Source of the DNA: Sthenelais limicola
Taxonomy: Eukaryota; Annelida; Polychaeta; Phyllodocida; Sigalionidae
Assembly (NCBI GenBank): GCA_942159475.1
Contig: OW804097.1
Coordinates: forward strand, 59,974,986-60,038,985
DNA: 64,000 nt
Reading direction: 5' to 3'
Below, in pieces: positions 12,045-25,365 of the stretch. Numbering within the stretch: the first letter of the stretch is position 1; each line of letters begins with the position of its first letter. A program made the position numbers and the translations under genes. The notes below the pieces were generated by a model. It saw only the letters and a list, made by a program, of their open reading frames with translations. It made no database searches and was not told where the DNA came from.

Positions 12045-12510
12045 AATTGGTTATGAGATAATCATCATATTTGAAATGATGAGATCAAGCGGATTCCAAT
12101 GATGGTAACCATTGTATATCTAATAAGTACTTCTATAATATATATATATTCACTAATGACCCATGGTTGCATGTGATGTGTCACAGAAAATTGAGCCATG
12201 AGTAAAAAGATAATGGAATTTGAGATACCATCATATTTGAACAAGAAAGAGATCAAGGTAATTCCGACGATGCTAAGAATTAGTATCTCTAATAAGTACT
12301 TCTGTATTTGTTTATACATCTTTGAAAAAGAAGTTATATTTTTGGAACGCCAATCACTAATAAATTAGTTAAAGATACTCCCTGGTAATGCATATATGTA
12401 TATTCAATATACTGACTCGAAATGGGATGCATGTATTTACACATCCCCAAACATTCTGAAAAAGGTTTATGAAAAATATAATTTCCTCCGATTGTAGTCT
12501 CATATCACAT
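12045..12510 (+). repeat. dispersed repeat family B, tandem or composite copy
   Basis: Two starts of the family (ATCATCATATTTGAAATGATGAG near 12060 and ACCATCATATTTGAACAAGAAAGAG near 12228) follow each other before one shared 3' part ending near 12495, so a partial duplication or one insertion into another. Confidence 0.6.
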
Positions 12511-13290
12511 CCCATATGATAAGATGTGTAACTTTAAAAGAGGAACATGGAAATTGATATAACATTCAAATGGGAGGATTACAATTTACTATTTGATAAT
12601 AACATTTTAAATAAATATTAAAAATAAGCTCAATTTAAATGAGATATGTGTATGGTGAACACACATGATATATATACTTGTGTCTTATTTCATAGACAGC
12701 CTTCTCTGGCCGCTGTTTATAAATCCAGTATACAAAACATAGCGAAGTAAATGCTTAAAATGCACTGGTAAAAAATGCACTCTAAAACAACAACAAATAC
12801 AGTAGTCAGGCAGCTTAGCGAATGGATGTGGGCGTTCTGGATAAAAACACCAAATTTGTTCCACATCCTGTCAAAAGCATATATAATAAAACAGCTAAAT
12901 AACTCATTGGTGGAAGGTGCATGGATATTGCACAAGTTCTAAGCGACTGAAACTGGTAGAGATACTGGCTTTGGTCTAATATATTGCAACACACGACAAA
13001 TAACTTGCTTGTACAAACGCCTTATTAAAGTCACTTTACATTTGCTCATTGCAGATAACAGTGGTGTAATGGGATCCCCCTGGGGCAAGTAACCTAGCCT
13101 GGAGGCGCCACCAAGCAGGTGAAATATACACTACTACATGGGGAACGTGACACTTCCTCCTCCTCCCTCCTCTCTGCTACACTTCTACTCAGTACCAAGT
13201 CAATGTCATCATGAGGCCGCTACGTTATGCCTGGTATGTATGTTACTAACTGTTACTCACTTTTGCTCATTTCTTAAACTTTGTTGTGCT

Positions 13291-13511
13291 TTAAAGCTGC
13301 ACTCTCAGTGAACATCCATCAAATCCTAAACATTGTCTACTTTTTGTTCTGTTTGTCTCCATCTGAATGTTATTTCACCAAAATTTTGGATGATTTTCTC
13401 CCGTTTTCCTTTGCTGTAGGGCTTTTATGTATTGATTATCTCAGTCCTACACGTCAAACAATGCATAAGAATAGTTTGTCATGAAACGATAGCTAGAAGT
13501 ACCACTTTAAT
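13291..13511 (+). mobile_element. MITE family D copy
   Basis: Left end TTAAAGCTGCACTCTCAG followed by TGAACATC. The right end is a decayed complement (GTACCACTTTAA). Interior motifs (TTTTGTTCTGTTTG, TTTCACCAAAATTTT) recur in the copies at 29513-29775 and 43415-43763. Confidence 0.65.
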
Positions 13512-13539
13512 GTAAGGTATCCACAGATTTTTTCAAGTT

Positions 13540-13760
13540 GTCAATTCGCCTTCAGCAATCCTCTTAAATAATCTAAATTTAAGATACAAATGGGGTTTAA
13601 ATTCCACATAATCGATCAGATTGTTTAAATCAATGCAATACCAAACATATTCAAATATATCTAGTTTATATATTTTCTCAGTCTAATTAAGCAGATATTA
13701 CTAAATATTTAGAGCTGTCCTTCATACTTTTTCTGAACATATTAATAATGGTCTGTTCAG
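13540..13760 (-). mobile_element. MITE family A copy, decayed
   Basis: Colinear with 17205-17459 (AATTCGCCTTCAGCAATCCTC, AATCTAAATTTAAGATACAAATG, CAATGCAATACCAAACATA). Terminal motifs are worn down. Confidence 0.65.
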
Positions 13761-14170
13761 AACTATTCCTTATTTAGGTATTCGTTTTTCACAATATAAA
13801 TAACATTCTGCGTTGAGGACGTCTAAGTTTTCAAATTTTGGTCATCAATAATTGTGGAATACTCATCTTTATTGTTATTTATAGATTTGACTTTTTTATT
13901 TCTTTATTGGCGTTATAATGCCTGGTAGTTATTGATATTAATGTGATGATAACAGATTTATGTAGTTCATGCATTGTCATGATGTAATGCACCTTAAGGT
14001 ATACAAGAGAGACAGATTAATTTTCAGCAATGTAGTACTACTGAGTAGATCTAGATCACACTACTGTATGTTGTTCTTTTTCCCATATAATCATTAAATA
14101 CATTTTCCTGTGGAAAAAGTCAGTCCGCTTATTGGGTCAGCAATCAACCCAAAAGAATCCTAAGATATAA

Positions 14171-14605
14171 CTCAACGATAGATGGATATAGGATGACATA
14201 TTCACAAAACACAAGTGCATTGTTTTTCCGTATTTCCCGAGTGGCTTCGCCACAAGGGAAAAACGGAAAAAGAACGCATACGTCTTTTGTGAATGCGTCA
14301 TCCTATATCAATCTTGAGTTGGGTTCTATTTTTATGCCATGATATATATATATTAGCCTTATTTAATCATTATTTACCTTCATTTCATGTCTCGCAACCC
14401 TCTGACTTGGCAAAAACAAGCACCTACAACGTTGCGTTATAAAATGAGCGTCATTGATTGGCGCAACTAAATTTACGCAACCAACCAAAATAACGTTGTA
14501 AATTGGTTGCATTTGAAAAGCAGCCTGCACTAGTGAAATCCAGGCATGCATATGCCATGGACTAATCTGGCCATGTTTTTGTGGATACGCACACCTATCA
14601 AGGCA
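14171..14605. mobile_element. palindromic repeat family G, copy 1
   Basis: The left 150 bp (14171-14324) is a long imperfect palindrome: ATATAGGATGACATATTCAC near 14187 pairs with GTGAATGCGTCATCCTATAT near 14300, and CCGTATTTCCC pairs with GGGAAAAACGG around a GGCTTCGCC turn. The right part, ending in a GGATACGCACACCTATCAAG-like terminus, is shared with 30953-31395 (inverted) and 61905-62085. It ends about 150 bp before the GT92 exon. Confidence 0.7.
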
Positions 14606-14757
14606 TAAAATTCTTTACAGTATACATGTACATTAATTCTGGTGTGCCTGGAAAAATGGTAGTAACAGAGGGTCTCAACCATTTGCATAACTTTTGTTTT
14701 TATTTACAAATGGGAATAGAAATATATATTTATGTTCATGTGCCTTACTTGTTTCAG

Positions 14758-16255
14758 GTTGGGTGCAGTCGTGGTGCTGGGGTTCATTTTTCTCCGCACG
14801 TCACTCTTCCTTCTCTCTTCTGTACCTACTGACATCACTTCCACTCTAAATGACGCCAAAGGACATAAGTCAGACGTCGCTAGAGCAACAGAAGCTGGCA
14901 GACAACAACTCAACAACAATATCCTCTATGTGAACAAAGAACTTAATGCCAATCTTCATAAGTACATCAAGAACGTCATCCACGATGACACTAAGGTCAT
15001 GGAAAATCACGTGGATGACATGGAGGAGCTGTTACGTCACATGAACAAGGAGTTCATGTGCAATGACGTCATGAAGAGGCCCATGCGTGACCAAATCCAC
15101 AGACGCAACACCGATTGGCAGATTTATGATCTGGACGGGGTGAAGAACCACCTTCTTGTTTACTCTGCTTATTATGATGACAGACCGGATGTGGGGTACC
15201 TGCCTGTTGTGAGGATACTTGGTGTCGCTAACAGTGAGCATGACCCCTTTTTCTGCCAGATTTGGTACGAAGGCCTTAAGATACCCTACATTACTCCAGT
15301 GGAGGTAATAAAATCTGGTCGAGGGGACAGGTTTGATGGTATACGATACGGTCAGCACTTATATACGTGCAAACTGACCACTGCATACCCACGACCTACT
15401 CATGTTTCCATGACAACGAAACTATGTGAAACTTCCAGTATTATGCTGCCAATCATATGGCCGATTCGGTCGTCTTGGCAACAAGATTTTGCTATATGTG
15501 TTCCGATTGCTTTTGGCAATTTTAACGCTCTGGACCTGGTGGAGTGGTTTGAGATGTCGAAGATAATGGGGGTCAGCCATGTTCATGTGTATAATGCATC
15601 TATGTCTCCAGATCTGAATAAGGTATTCGATCACTACCAGCAAACCGGCTATTTGAAAGTACATGCTATGTCTCCACCTGTCAATCATTTTAACAAGATG
15701 GGGTCTAAGTTAGCAAGTCCCGCCTCCTTGAATGACTGTATGTTGCGCTATATGTACACATATCGCTATATCCTTTTCATTGATTTTGATGAAATAATCG
15801 TGCCTGTTAACTCACAGAACTATTCCCACCTTTTAACCAACATCAATCGACATCACAAGCTTTCGAAGAGCTGGATCTCTTACTCTTTTAGAAATATTTA
15901 TCACTTCTTGGACATGCCAGGCGATCCTAAGGAGAAGGAGTATACAAAATTCCTCAAATATCGCTCAAGTGCTGAACCCAGTGGCTTCCTCTATGCTGCC
16001 AAATCGATGATTGACCCTAAAAGCTGTGTATCGGTGTTCAATCATTACTGCTATATTAGGTTCCCCAGTCCACCCAAACCCTTCACAATAGACGTAGATA
16101 TTAAACTAGCCATGAGTCACCATTACAGACATTGCAATCTCGGTAAAGTCAAATGTGAAGAAATGTATAAAAAATCTCATAAGGATGCGAGCCTAGTTCG
16201 CTTTGAGAGGGGTTTGAGGGATAAAGTGGCTGCAGTCATTCCGTGGGTTACTTGA
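14758..16255 (+). CDS. glycosyltransferase family 92 (DUF23) protein, main/last coding exon
   Basis: Predicted Golgi type II membrane glycosyltransferase. The founding member of family GT92, nematode GALT-1, transfers galactose to core fucose of N-glycans; the substrate here is inferred only. An N-terminal hydrophobic segment (GAVVVLGFIFL) is followed by a polar stem with a possible coiled coil, then the GT92 core: IRYGQHLYTCKL, CVPIAFGNFNALDLVEWFEM, VHVYNASM, LNDCMLRYMYTYRYILFIDF with the DxD-type DFDE metal/nucleotide motif at 15782-15793, FRNIYHF and a C-terminal HYCYIRF. Frame is open to the stop at 16253-16255. Start choice: an in-frame ATG exists at 14732 (507 codons), but a good acceptor (TTACTTGTTTCAG, AG at 14756-14757) sits right where the conserved-looking signal anchor begins, so I take 14758 as an exon start in phase 2, with an unlocated upstream exon supplying the initiator Met. 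GT92 membership is clear; the 5' end is uncertain. Confidence 0.9.
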
Positions 16256-17204
16256 AGTGTATTGAATGGTTTAGTCTTAAGATTAACTTTTGTTTGGGGT
16301 TGAATAGTTTAAAACGTGAAACGCAAAACAATCATGCTCTTTATTTCAAGAAATTGGTATCTTTTATTCATGGGATAGAGAGGAATTCTCTTGCAATTCA
16401 AAGCCAAGGTTGAAAGACCATAAATGTTTTGGCCTTGAAATGAATGAAAAAGATAATAATGAAAAAAGAAGATTTGAATGGTAAAACATTCCCTCAAAAT
16501 GGTATTCCTTTTCCGATATATGTATGTCACACGTACTGCGTTAAGAGTTGCTCAAATTACCCACCGAAAGTGGTGGTGTTCCTCGCGATTGGAAATCAGT
16601 ATCCTTAATTAATCATGGCCAAAGGCTATATATGTCTCAGTCATTTAGTTTGTATGTCGAAAATACTGTTCATCACTGAACAAATCTCTTCCCAAGAATT
16701 AGTTTCGCCGGAGTTTCGCATGTCGGAGAAAACAGATTACTGAAGTATAGTTTTGAAAAGGTTCCACTATCACACCATCTATACATCATGCCCTATATAA
16801 TATTGGTATTAATTACTGCCTTGGAAAGATATTCATTTATGCAGGTGTGTGTAGGATCCTAATGTCAAGACAGACAAGGATATTGATGACTGACAATGAT
16901 CTCATATATATGCTAGGAAGGCAATATCTATGTACAAAAAGCATGTTCACGTGTTCTACTGGGAGTAGTTGGTATTAGATAATTTAAATGTGCAAATGAG
17001 CGTGAATTGCAATCATTTTTAGCCATTTACAGTGAAATCCTTGAATTGTTATCACATAGGGAATAACGAGGAGAAAAGAGGACATATTCTAATCGGGTTC
17101 AAGGCTGATCTGATAGGGTTTAGTTTGAATATGTAGTAACAGGCAGGTGCAATAGAGGGGGTAGTTTAGTACAGTAGAGCAGGGCTGGATCTGTTTCGCA
17201 AAAT
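16256..17204. other. 3' flank of the GT92 gene, no further gene
   Basis: No canonical AATAAA is obvious within the first few hundred bases after the stop. Short minus-strand frames have no recognisable similarity. Confidence 0.4.
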
Positions 17205-17459
17205 GGGTCAAGTCGTCAGAAAATGTGCAATTTGGTTTCAGAGAATTCCATTCCGAAACCCTCTCAACTAACCCAAATTTAAGATAGAAATGAGGTTCAA
17301 GATACAGTTCAACATAACCGAACACATTCTTTTAATTCAAGGCAATACCAAACATACTCAGCTATACCAATTTAAGTATTTACCTTTTTTTAGTTAATTC
17401 TAGCAGAATTGACTAAATGTGTCGAACTGCCAATTGTACATTATCTGACGACCTGACCC
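17205..17459 (-). mobile_element. MITE family A, best-preserved copy
   Basis: Both termini are intact: GGGTCAAGTCGTCAGAAAAT at the left and its near-exact complement ending TCTGACGACCTGACCC at the right, about 28 bp of inverted repeat. The 255 bp element has no coding capacity and serves as the reference copy for the family. Confidence 0.88.
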
Positions 17460-20380
17460 ATCCACCATCCTATTTCTAATGAACAGGTCAGAATTAATAC
17501 TAACATATATACTAAATGGGCTTAGCTATATATGTATACACTATCTTGATGTAGGACTATGGCCGAACTAATATCTATGTGTAGGATATATAGCCCTAAA
17601 TTAGTTCTTAGTTTGATGTAGGCAATATCGTTGTCTGCTGATTGTCAAGGTGATGAATCACCAAACAGTGTGAGTGACTAAGCTAGAATTACAAATCGAG
17701 TAATATGTTGCTACGTATTTAATGCCCAATCTATTCCCACAAACATCATAAATCCATTTGGTTCCAGTATTTGATTATGGTCATGATTTCACATTTGTAG
17801 GATAACAATGCCTGACCGCTCGTGGCTCCCCCAGTGGGGCATGTGGGCATCAATGAGCTCAACATTACAATACAAAGACATTACACCTTATCTTTTTATT
17901 ATTATTATTATCATTGTTATTCATTTTATATTTCTCAAACTAGTTACATGAATTGGAGTAGCTTCATCTGCATAGCAGGTATTCCGTCAAAATAAAATTT
18001 AAACATAAAGTTAGAATATTTACTAACAATATTTCATTAAATCACTTATATCGATTTTACCTTGGTTGCATATCAACTGTCTTTTGACGGTTTCTCATTA
18101 ATAATTTAAATCCAACTGGTTCCAGAAATGAATTAAGGACATGATGTTACATCATGTAGAATCTAGAATTATTGTAGATACCAGCGTGTGCTGTTGTGCA
18201 GTACACGAGGGGTGAGGTTATGTACTCATGGCATGTGATATATATATGTAATATACTGTCTGTAGCTATATATATTATGCTGTACGCCAAAGTTTCCCAC
18301 AAGCGCTTCTATAGACTTTCCCTCCTACTGTCTTTCAGGAGTTGAAACGCTGTCAGTATTCCCTGCTGTAATCCATGCTGCTAAAATCCATGCTGCTCTC
18401 CTATCTGGTATATATATTGTGGCCCTGGTGGTCGAGCAGTGGTGAGCTTGGAGAATCAGTCAACCTTGGTAATGGTGTGATGGTTATTATATACAATTTA
18501 GTTTGTTACCACCTTGAGAACATGCTGATCTGCGCAGTGTATTTTGTTTAGAGAAATGACATACAACTTGGAAATTCTGCCAAGTCATGTGCTTCGATCA
18601 TGGAGATGCAAAGATGCTAGTTAATTTTGTAGTTCCATGTTAACTATGTTCGGGAATGATCACACAAGGTAATTTCACCATTTTAAACATGGCAGTTGTG
18701 ATATGAATATGGAAAACAAACTTCTGACTGTTCTGAAAACTTACGCATCATAGCTTGTGGATTTGCCACTCTCAATGATACGCACATTGTCACTCCTTGT
18801 GTGTCTGATACACTATTTCAGAACACCCGCTTGTTGCATTCCATCTAGGCACATCCATGCGCGGGAATCCGTGGTTCGTGTCCCGGTTGAGGAAGACTGA
18901 TTTTTCGGGTTCACTACATATATATTAACTAACGTTTGGTCATATTTTTCCGTTCTCATAGATAAAAAGACCTAGTGATAACAAATATCTTATAATCAGA
19001 GACTTCCTTTGTTTCAATTGCTGAGTCTTCAGAAAAATTTCTTTGTCGCTCATATATTGTCATAATATCATCAGGTCCCTTATCTGGACTTACCGTATTC
19101 AATGTTTTCCTTCTTATCTAGGTCATGTTGGATTTATTCCAGTTGTTATCTAGTTCATGTGATAACGTAGTTATTATATTGTGTGCGGTATTGTTTATGA
19201 CATTGTGTCTAATTGTAGCAGCAATTAATGTACCGTAATTTCACCATCTATATAGGCTTGTATTAGGGCATTTTCCCGCATGCTAATGAAGGACTTGTTG
19301 TTCCATCTCCTGAATCTTTCGACTCTTTAAAATGCTCTTCCCTGACTTCATCCTTTCTAGAGGATTATTTTTCCTTCTACTTTGTTTGGCGATTGTGAAA
19401 CCTTTACTTGGTATGAAGGCCGTCGAAAATAAAAGTTAAAATACAACCGACTGCAGAGTTTATTTGTTTCTAAATTGAAATAATATAAATATCATATTAC
19501 GATTACCTGTCTAGTCAGCCATATATAATAATATAGTACTCCAGGTGCCCGTTATATACCCGGGGGTTATATATATATAAAATTCTTACTTAAGAATTTG
19601 TATTTATATTGTCCGTGCTAAGAAGCTGACTCTCTATTTTCTATGCATGAACACACACCGCTAGCAATATTTGTTGGTTGATGGTCAATCACTACTGAGG
19701 TAATTCAATATCCTACCTCAGAAATTCCTACATTTAGCACGTCCAGTCTTGGAATTTGGTACATGTATTTCTACCACCGAGAACATTAAACTGGACTGGT
19801 AAGGCAAGGGAGGATAGCTTAGTAAAGAAATTATCCATGAAGTCCCCTATGTCAGATTTGATGATTCAAATTAGTCATAAAAGTATATCTTACATCTGCA
19901 ATCTATTTTTATAATATGTCAATTCAAGACTTTTGCCAATGCACGCTTTCTGGATGGCGTGTAATGATGTAGTGGCACCACCTAGTGTCTATTACAGACA
20001 CTATATATGTACCAACAGAGGCCTTAGTATAAATCTCAATGTTCCTAGATGTTTTCACAATTTAATTACTCACCAGACCAGAACCACTCACATGGAAATT
20101 GTGAGAATTTGAGAATTATAACTCTCCTAGTGCCAAGGAAATTATGAGAATTTGAAAATTATAACTCTCTGGAAAGGTTCTCAGAATATAACATAACATT
20201 CTATTAACAATACGTGACAGGTCAGTCTCAGTTAGGTCAGTGAATGTAGCCATACGGGTTTTTTCTATTTGTGTGTAATTGGGCGGGAGGTGGGGGTGAG
20301 GGTGATATGTGATACCTTCTCAGCTACATTGACACATTTGGAATGTGTGACAATGAAACTTTGAATCTTAAGTTACAAAA
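17460..20380. other. gene-free region with weak SINE-like traces
   Basis: About 2.9 kb with no recognisable gene. GGTGGTCGAGCAGTGGTGAG at about 18428 resembles a tRNA A box, and GGTTCGTGTCCCGG at about 18872 resembles a B box. They are some 440 bp apart, so at best they are the broken halves of a tRNA-derived SINE. Confidence 0.35.
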
Positions 20381-20384
20381 AAAG

Positions 20385-20760
20385 TAGGATCTTGAGACAC
20401 CATCGTATTTGGAAAGATGAGATTAAGTGGTGGATTTCAACAATGTTAATATTTAGGTAATCTAAAAAGTATTTCTATATATTTTGTTTGATTTGTTTAT
20501 ATTTGAAAAGAAAGGTTCACAATAGTTCTGGGTGGACAACTACCAGAAAGGTATTGCCAAATATACTCCATAGGTTGACCTTAGAAACCCAAGGATTTAT
20601 AAATACACCGTCTTGGTATTTGGTACAGGTATCTATACAACTAGATTTAAAGCACTAGATACCCCAACATGAGAACATTCCTACAAAGAGATCTTGTAAA
20701 TAGAATACTTGAAAAAATATCAATTTTGTGACTTATGACTCATTTTCGGTCGATATTATT
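20385..20760 (+). repeat. dispersed repeat family B copy
   Basis: Runs from a GAGACACCATCGTATTTGGA-type start through AGTATTTCTATATATT, GGTTCACAATAGTTCTGGG and CTACAAAGAGATCTTGT to GACTTATGACTCATTTTC. One of the longest copies. Confidence 0.65.
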
Positions 20761-21811
20761 TAAGAATGATTTCCCAATGATTTCCTACTTTTACGAATTT
20801 CCATAACTCCAGTCACCTTTAGCTCTAAGTATATTTGTGCAGTGGTTTTCCTGATAAAAACTTATTTCCTGGGTACAAAATGTTGTTCCTATTGGGGTTT
20901 CGGTTTCGTAGAAATGAGTAGTTATTCTTGGACACTGGGATGATTCCTTTGCGGATGAAAACAGATTTCAGAAGGCATTCACTTGCTGTTTATTCAATTA
21001 TGTACCCGAATGCTTCATTCCCAAGTTGAGTCCTCTGGGTATGTGTACCATCCTAAGGGAGTATATATACAGGGTAACTAATTATCAGTTGGTTGAAGAG
21101 CATGAATATTGCACAAGTTGCATATATATAATCATAGCAACTCGTGCGATATTCTAAGCGACTGATGGAAAACGAGCAAACAAAATCATTCAAAGCCTTT
21201 GTCAAAATGAGTTTTACATGCGTTGAAAAAGAACAGAACTGAAAGCAGCAAATATTTAGTTTTGACTGATGTTAACTTAGAATGCAGCTTTAATATAAGT
21301 GTGTATGCATACAGAGACATTTTTTGCTCTTCTAGGTTGGCAGCCACACTTGGGAGGTCAAGCGTAACGTTAGTGACCCTCCGTGTATATGGGACATGCT
21401 AGGTCAGATGGAAAAATAGGGCAGTTGTACTGCCGCAATAGAGGGCTTTCCACCAACGCCATTATGTTGTTGTTGAAATATTTTTATTCAGACTCGTGGG
21501 TTTATAATTTTTTAACGATACAAAAAGTTAAAAAATACACATTTCTGGATAACCAGATATAAATTTGTATGTGTGCCTAGGCTTGATCGAAATATTATCA
21601 ATTATATGTAGAATCAGGAACATTGTTCATATATATAGTAATAGTATAATTATATCTTGATATATGTTTATTTTTCTAAACAATAATGTTTTTACATCAA
21701 ACACTTTTGACATGTTCATATAAGCATAGAAAAGAAAAGTTATTTCTTGTCCAGCTTCAATTAATTACACATAATGACTATTTCATTTCATTTATACAGG
21801 GAGGCCACCTA

Positions 21812-22660
21812 TAGTGCTGTTCCCTAAGTTAGGGACTTTGCTTTATTACCGTTTTCTTTTTTTAAATCTTTGAGAATTAACATGTTTTCTTTGTTCTTAA
21901 GACATAAGATTAATACTAGGAGCCTGAATTTTGTCTAAGTTTCAAGTCATTATGATTTTTGTATCATTGAATTTGAATTTAGAACCTTAAAATGGGATAT
22001 TTTCCTCCAAATGGTCATATTTTGACTGTACCCTAGGACTTTCTTGGTATTTTTTCAATAATGCAAGACGTGGTCCCTGCATATGTATATTACACTTTAA
22101 TAAAAAGAAGAGAGTTAATCAAAATTTTAAAATAGATTGACTCCACATATTGTATTTCTAAGTAAGGAATCAAAGAAAACCAATTATTTCCACAATTAGA
22201 TAGAAAATTCTTCAGTTCTTGACATTCATAGCATTTGACCATACATATTGAAATCGTTCAAGAGCTGCATGTATTGCATTGTCATGTATAAATTTGGTCT
22301 ATGATAGTACAAAGTTGACATATCTGCCAAAAATTAGCAAACTTAATTTGTATGTTCAACAGGGCTCCAAATGCTGCGGTACCATTCACCTGAGAGAAAT
22401 TGCCATGGAAACAGTTGAAAGTCATGATTTTCATGACATTTCAGATGCAGTTACCATGGAAACAGCCCTCAATAAGAAAAAAGAATGCTTGTAATTGTGC
22501 ATGTGTTAGTTTCAAATACAGATAGCCCTGAATCCTTTCTTTTATTTGACATATCATATATTATTCTATCATAAAAATTCATAAAGTTATCATGAATCAT
22601 ATGAAATGAGTCAAGGCAACTCTAAGTTTTAGTCCCTTGGGGCGCACCACTATAGTGAGT
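21812..22660. mobile_element. possible 0.85 kb TIR transposon
   Basis: Left end has CTATAGTGCTGTTCCC followed by AGGGACT; right end, read on the minus strand, has CTATAGTGGTGCGCCCC followed by GGGACT. These ends are imperfectly inverted over about 30 bp. The interior 71-residue frame at 22279-22494 resembles no transposase known to me. A non-autonomous element is the best reading. Confidence 0.45.
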
Positions 22661-24990
22661 ATTAACCATTTCAGAAGTGCCAGCATATCCGGAATTGTGA
22701 CGTGTATACCAAAGAGGTCCGGCCATTTACCTTGCCACAGCAACCACCAAGCGACTACCAAAGGCGTCTATTGATGGCAGCACCTGACCAGTTTCAGTAG
22801 GCGGTGCCAACCCACCAAGTGCATCTGTAGTGCCATGTTTTAACTTTACTTTCATTCTACTACTTACATCTTGAGTTGCGATTGATTTAATATAGGTTTA
22901 CAGAGCCGCGCATGCTGCGCATGTATCCCTCACGCTTTGCGCATATCATTTCTATCTTGTATTATGTACAGAGTGGCCACAAGGTGGCAATGAAAGCCAG
23001 TACATGTATACTACATTTTATCCTTTCCTACTTCTTTTATACCTTATCCTTACCTTTACAACACCTTTTATATTATTTACCCTATTGTACTATGTCTAAA
23101 TCTCCATCGCTAAATAAAACAGAGTAACTACAATATAGATCTTTCTTATTGTCTTTATTTCTCCTCCCCTGCGCTTACCGAGGGTCATTACACATCATCA
23201 GGACTTAGACATCATCAGACACTAGTCCCTGGATGGGAGCTACAACTTCACTTATCCATTAATTCTTGACTACAGAAACACTCTACCACACAAGAGTTAT
23301 GTTGTACACTGGCCATAACGCAATTGTATACAAGTTTTATGTATTGTATCACAAAAGAGGAAATAAAACCTTTCAAACGTACTTTGCAAGTGTGGTTTTA
23401 TTTTCCATTTATCATTCCACCAATACATAGTGACATCACATGGGCCAGTGGCTAAACCCACAGGCAGACATTTTGTGTAGCTACGCAGAGAGCAGTAGGC
23501 CCCTGCATGGTCAGCAGGCTTTCCCTTCAGTAGGTTAAAACATGGCGATTGAACCTATGTTTCCATCGTTCATCAATGAAGAATGACTATCTACCTTATC
23601 AACATACTTCATATTAAGTTCGCTAAAACTCGCGGAGGTAAACACGGCTGAAAAACGAGTCTTGGAGCTGACATGGTTAGCTAACGTTCACTAGGGTTGA
23701 CATAGAAAATGGCGCGCCCCAGCCATCGAAGTGACGTCAGTGAATACTATGTATACCTAGGGTTCATTAAAAACTATTATTATAGGCTTTCATGGCAGAC
23801 CTTTGTTATGCAGGTCTAAACACTGTATCTCGTGACTTTATTGGTCTGTGATCAAGATTTGTCATAGAGCATTTGCAGTAGTGATCTAATATGATGATAA
23901 TAATAACACTTTCAAGGTCACATCTGTGGTTAATTCCCTATTTCAACCAATGTTTCAACCAGGGATGTTGTTGTTGTATTGGAGAGGGATGGCAAGAACC
24001 ATGTGGGGAGGACCTCGCCACCACTCTCAACCTACAGAATTACCACAGCAACAACATCACTATTGGTTGAAATGTATCATTGTCTTTCCTGCCTCACATA
24101 TGAAGGATTCTACATCACAAAAGTGCATTCTCATTGATTTGTGTATTCCTATTATATAGAGATAATAAATGGACCTAGCTTCGCCAATCAAAGTAAAGAA
24201 CACTGATATTAAACTACAGGCTACCTGTTGTTGTACAAATAGATATAAGGGATAAGTTCTAAAATAACAGAGTGTCAATATTTGGCAACAATATATAAGA
24301 AACCTTAGAAAAAGCAAAACAAACAACCAAGAAATACATAACACTTGGAGTATAGAATCCCCCAATCTAGGTGAGAATGAGAGCCGATCCCAAGGTACCC
24401 ATCTGCACCTTGCAGAATTCTAAAGCCCGAAGAGCCTTTTATCCATTATGATTTAATTTTGTTCCGAAAAGTAAGAAATTCAACATGTAACACACTGAAT
24501 CCTTTACTCATCCATTAAAAAAATCCATATCATGAAATGCTTATAACCAAATCACCTCTCGTTAGTATATTGGAAATTATTTTTCAGAAGTATGTCTCCT
24601 TTTGTACAGTGCTCTTAGGTACAAATAAATAATATTTTGAATTTAATTTAATTGGATTTTTTCTCATTTGGCTCCGATATATGGTGAACATCTTTAGCTT
24701 AAAACTTACCTGACCAGGTAGGAACACATGCTTACCATCTATAGATATAGAGAAGGGTCACTGAGTTAATGATCTAAGGTAGCACATCCCTTCCCATAAA
24801 GCACATAGTGCATATATATGAACTGACTTCATACCTCGGATACAACATAAAACACACTTGTATAGCAAAGATCAGCCTGGAACATGGAGAGGAGTCATAC
24901 CACGAAGACATTTCACCCCAAACAAACATTTGAGCCAAGTTGCTGCTGTTCCGCAAAGTAAGAAGGCATTAGATACCTAAGGCTTGGCAT
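22661..24990. other. gene-free region
   Basis: No supported gene. The stretch at about 22950-23210, ending AGGGTCATTACA and containing AATAAAAC, looks a little like a solo LTR but I could not find target duplications, so it is not called. A second AATAAAACC motif lies near 23360. Confidence 0.35.
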
Positions 24991-24991
24991 T

Positions 24992-25080
24992 TTCCCTGAG
25001 ATCAAAGGGATGGAATAGCTCGGCAGATTTCCTGAGATCAAAGAGAAGGAATCGATGGGCAGATTTCCTGAGGTCAATGA
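24992..25080. repeat. 36-bp tandem repeat, about 2.5 units
   Basis: Two and a half units of a TTTCCTGAGATCAAAG-led 36 bp repeat. The short plus and minus reading frames here are repeat translations. Confidence 0.75.
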
Positions 25081-25085
25081 CGCCA

Positions 25086-25365
25086 AATGAATTATTCACA
25101 TTGAAAGGGGAAATGGATCGAACAAGTGTAGGTATAAGCTTGTGTTTGTTAATAGTGTTTAATTGACATAAGGTATCAAAGGATGTGTTATGATCAACAA
25201 GTATTGCAGTATAGTAGCTAAACGATAACAAGCAGACCAAATGGATTCTTCATATTGAAAAAGGGAAATGGATACAGAACGAGTATAAGCTTGTGTTTGT
25301 TGAGAGTATTTAATTGATATATGGCATCAGAGGAGGCATTATGATCAAAACGTATTTAGTATTCA
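25086..25365. repeat. about 145-bp direct duplication
   Basis: 25086-25210 and 25237-25364 share the same order of blocks (CAAATG, TATTGAAA, GGGAAATGGAT, TATAAGCTTGTGTTTGTT, TTAATTGA, GCATTATGATCAA variants): a diverged tandem duplication. Confidence 0.75.

Noticed and set aside
18421..18900. tRNA gene or intact SINE
   Set aside because: A-box- and B-box-like words are about 440 bp apart and there is no cloverleaf around either.
22279..22494. 71-residue frame as a small gene
   Set aside because: Lies inside a probable transposon, resembles no family I know and has no splice or promoter support.
22940..23210. Possible solo LTR ending AGGGTCATTACA
   Set aside because: TG/CA-like ends and an AATAAA motif are present, but no target duplication or second copy could be shown by eye.
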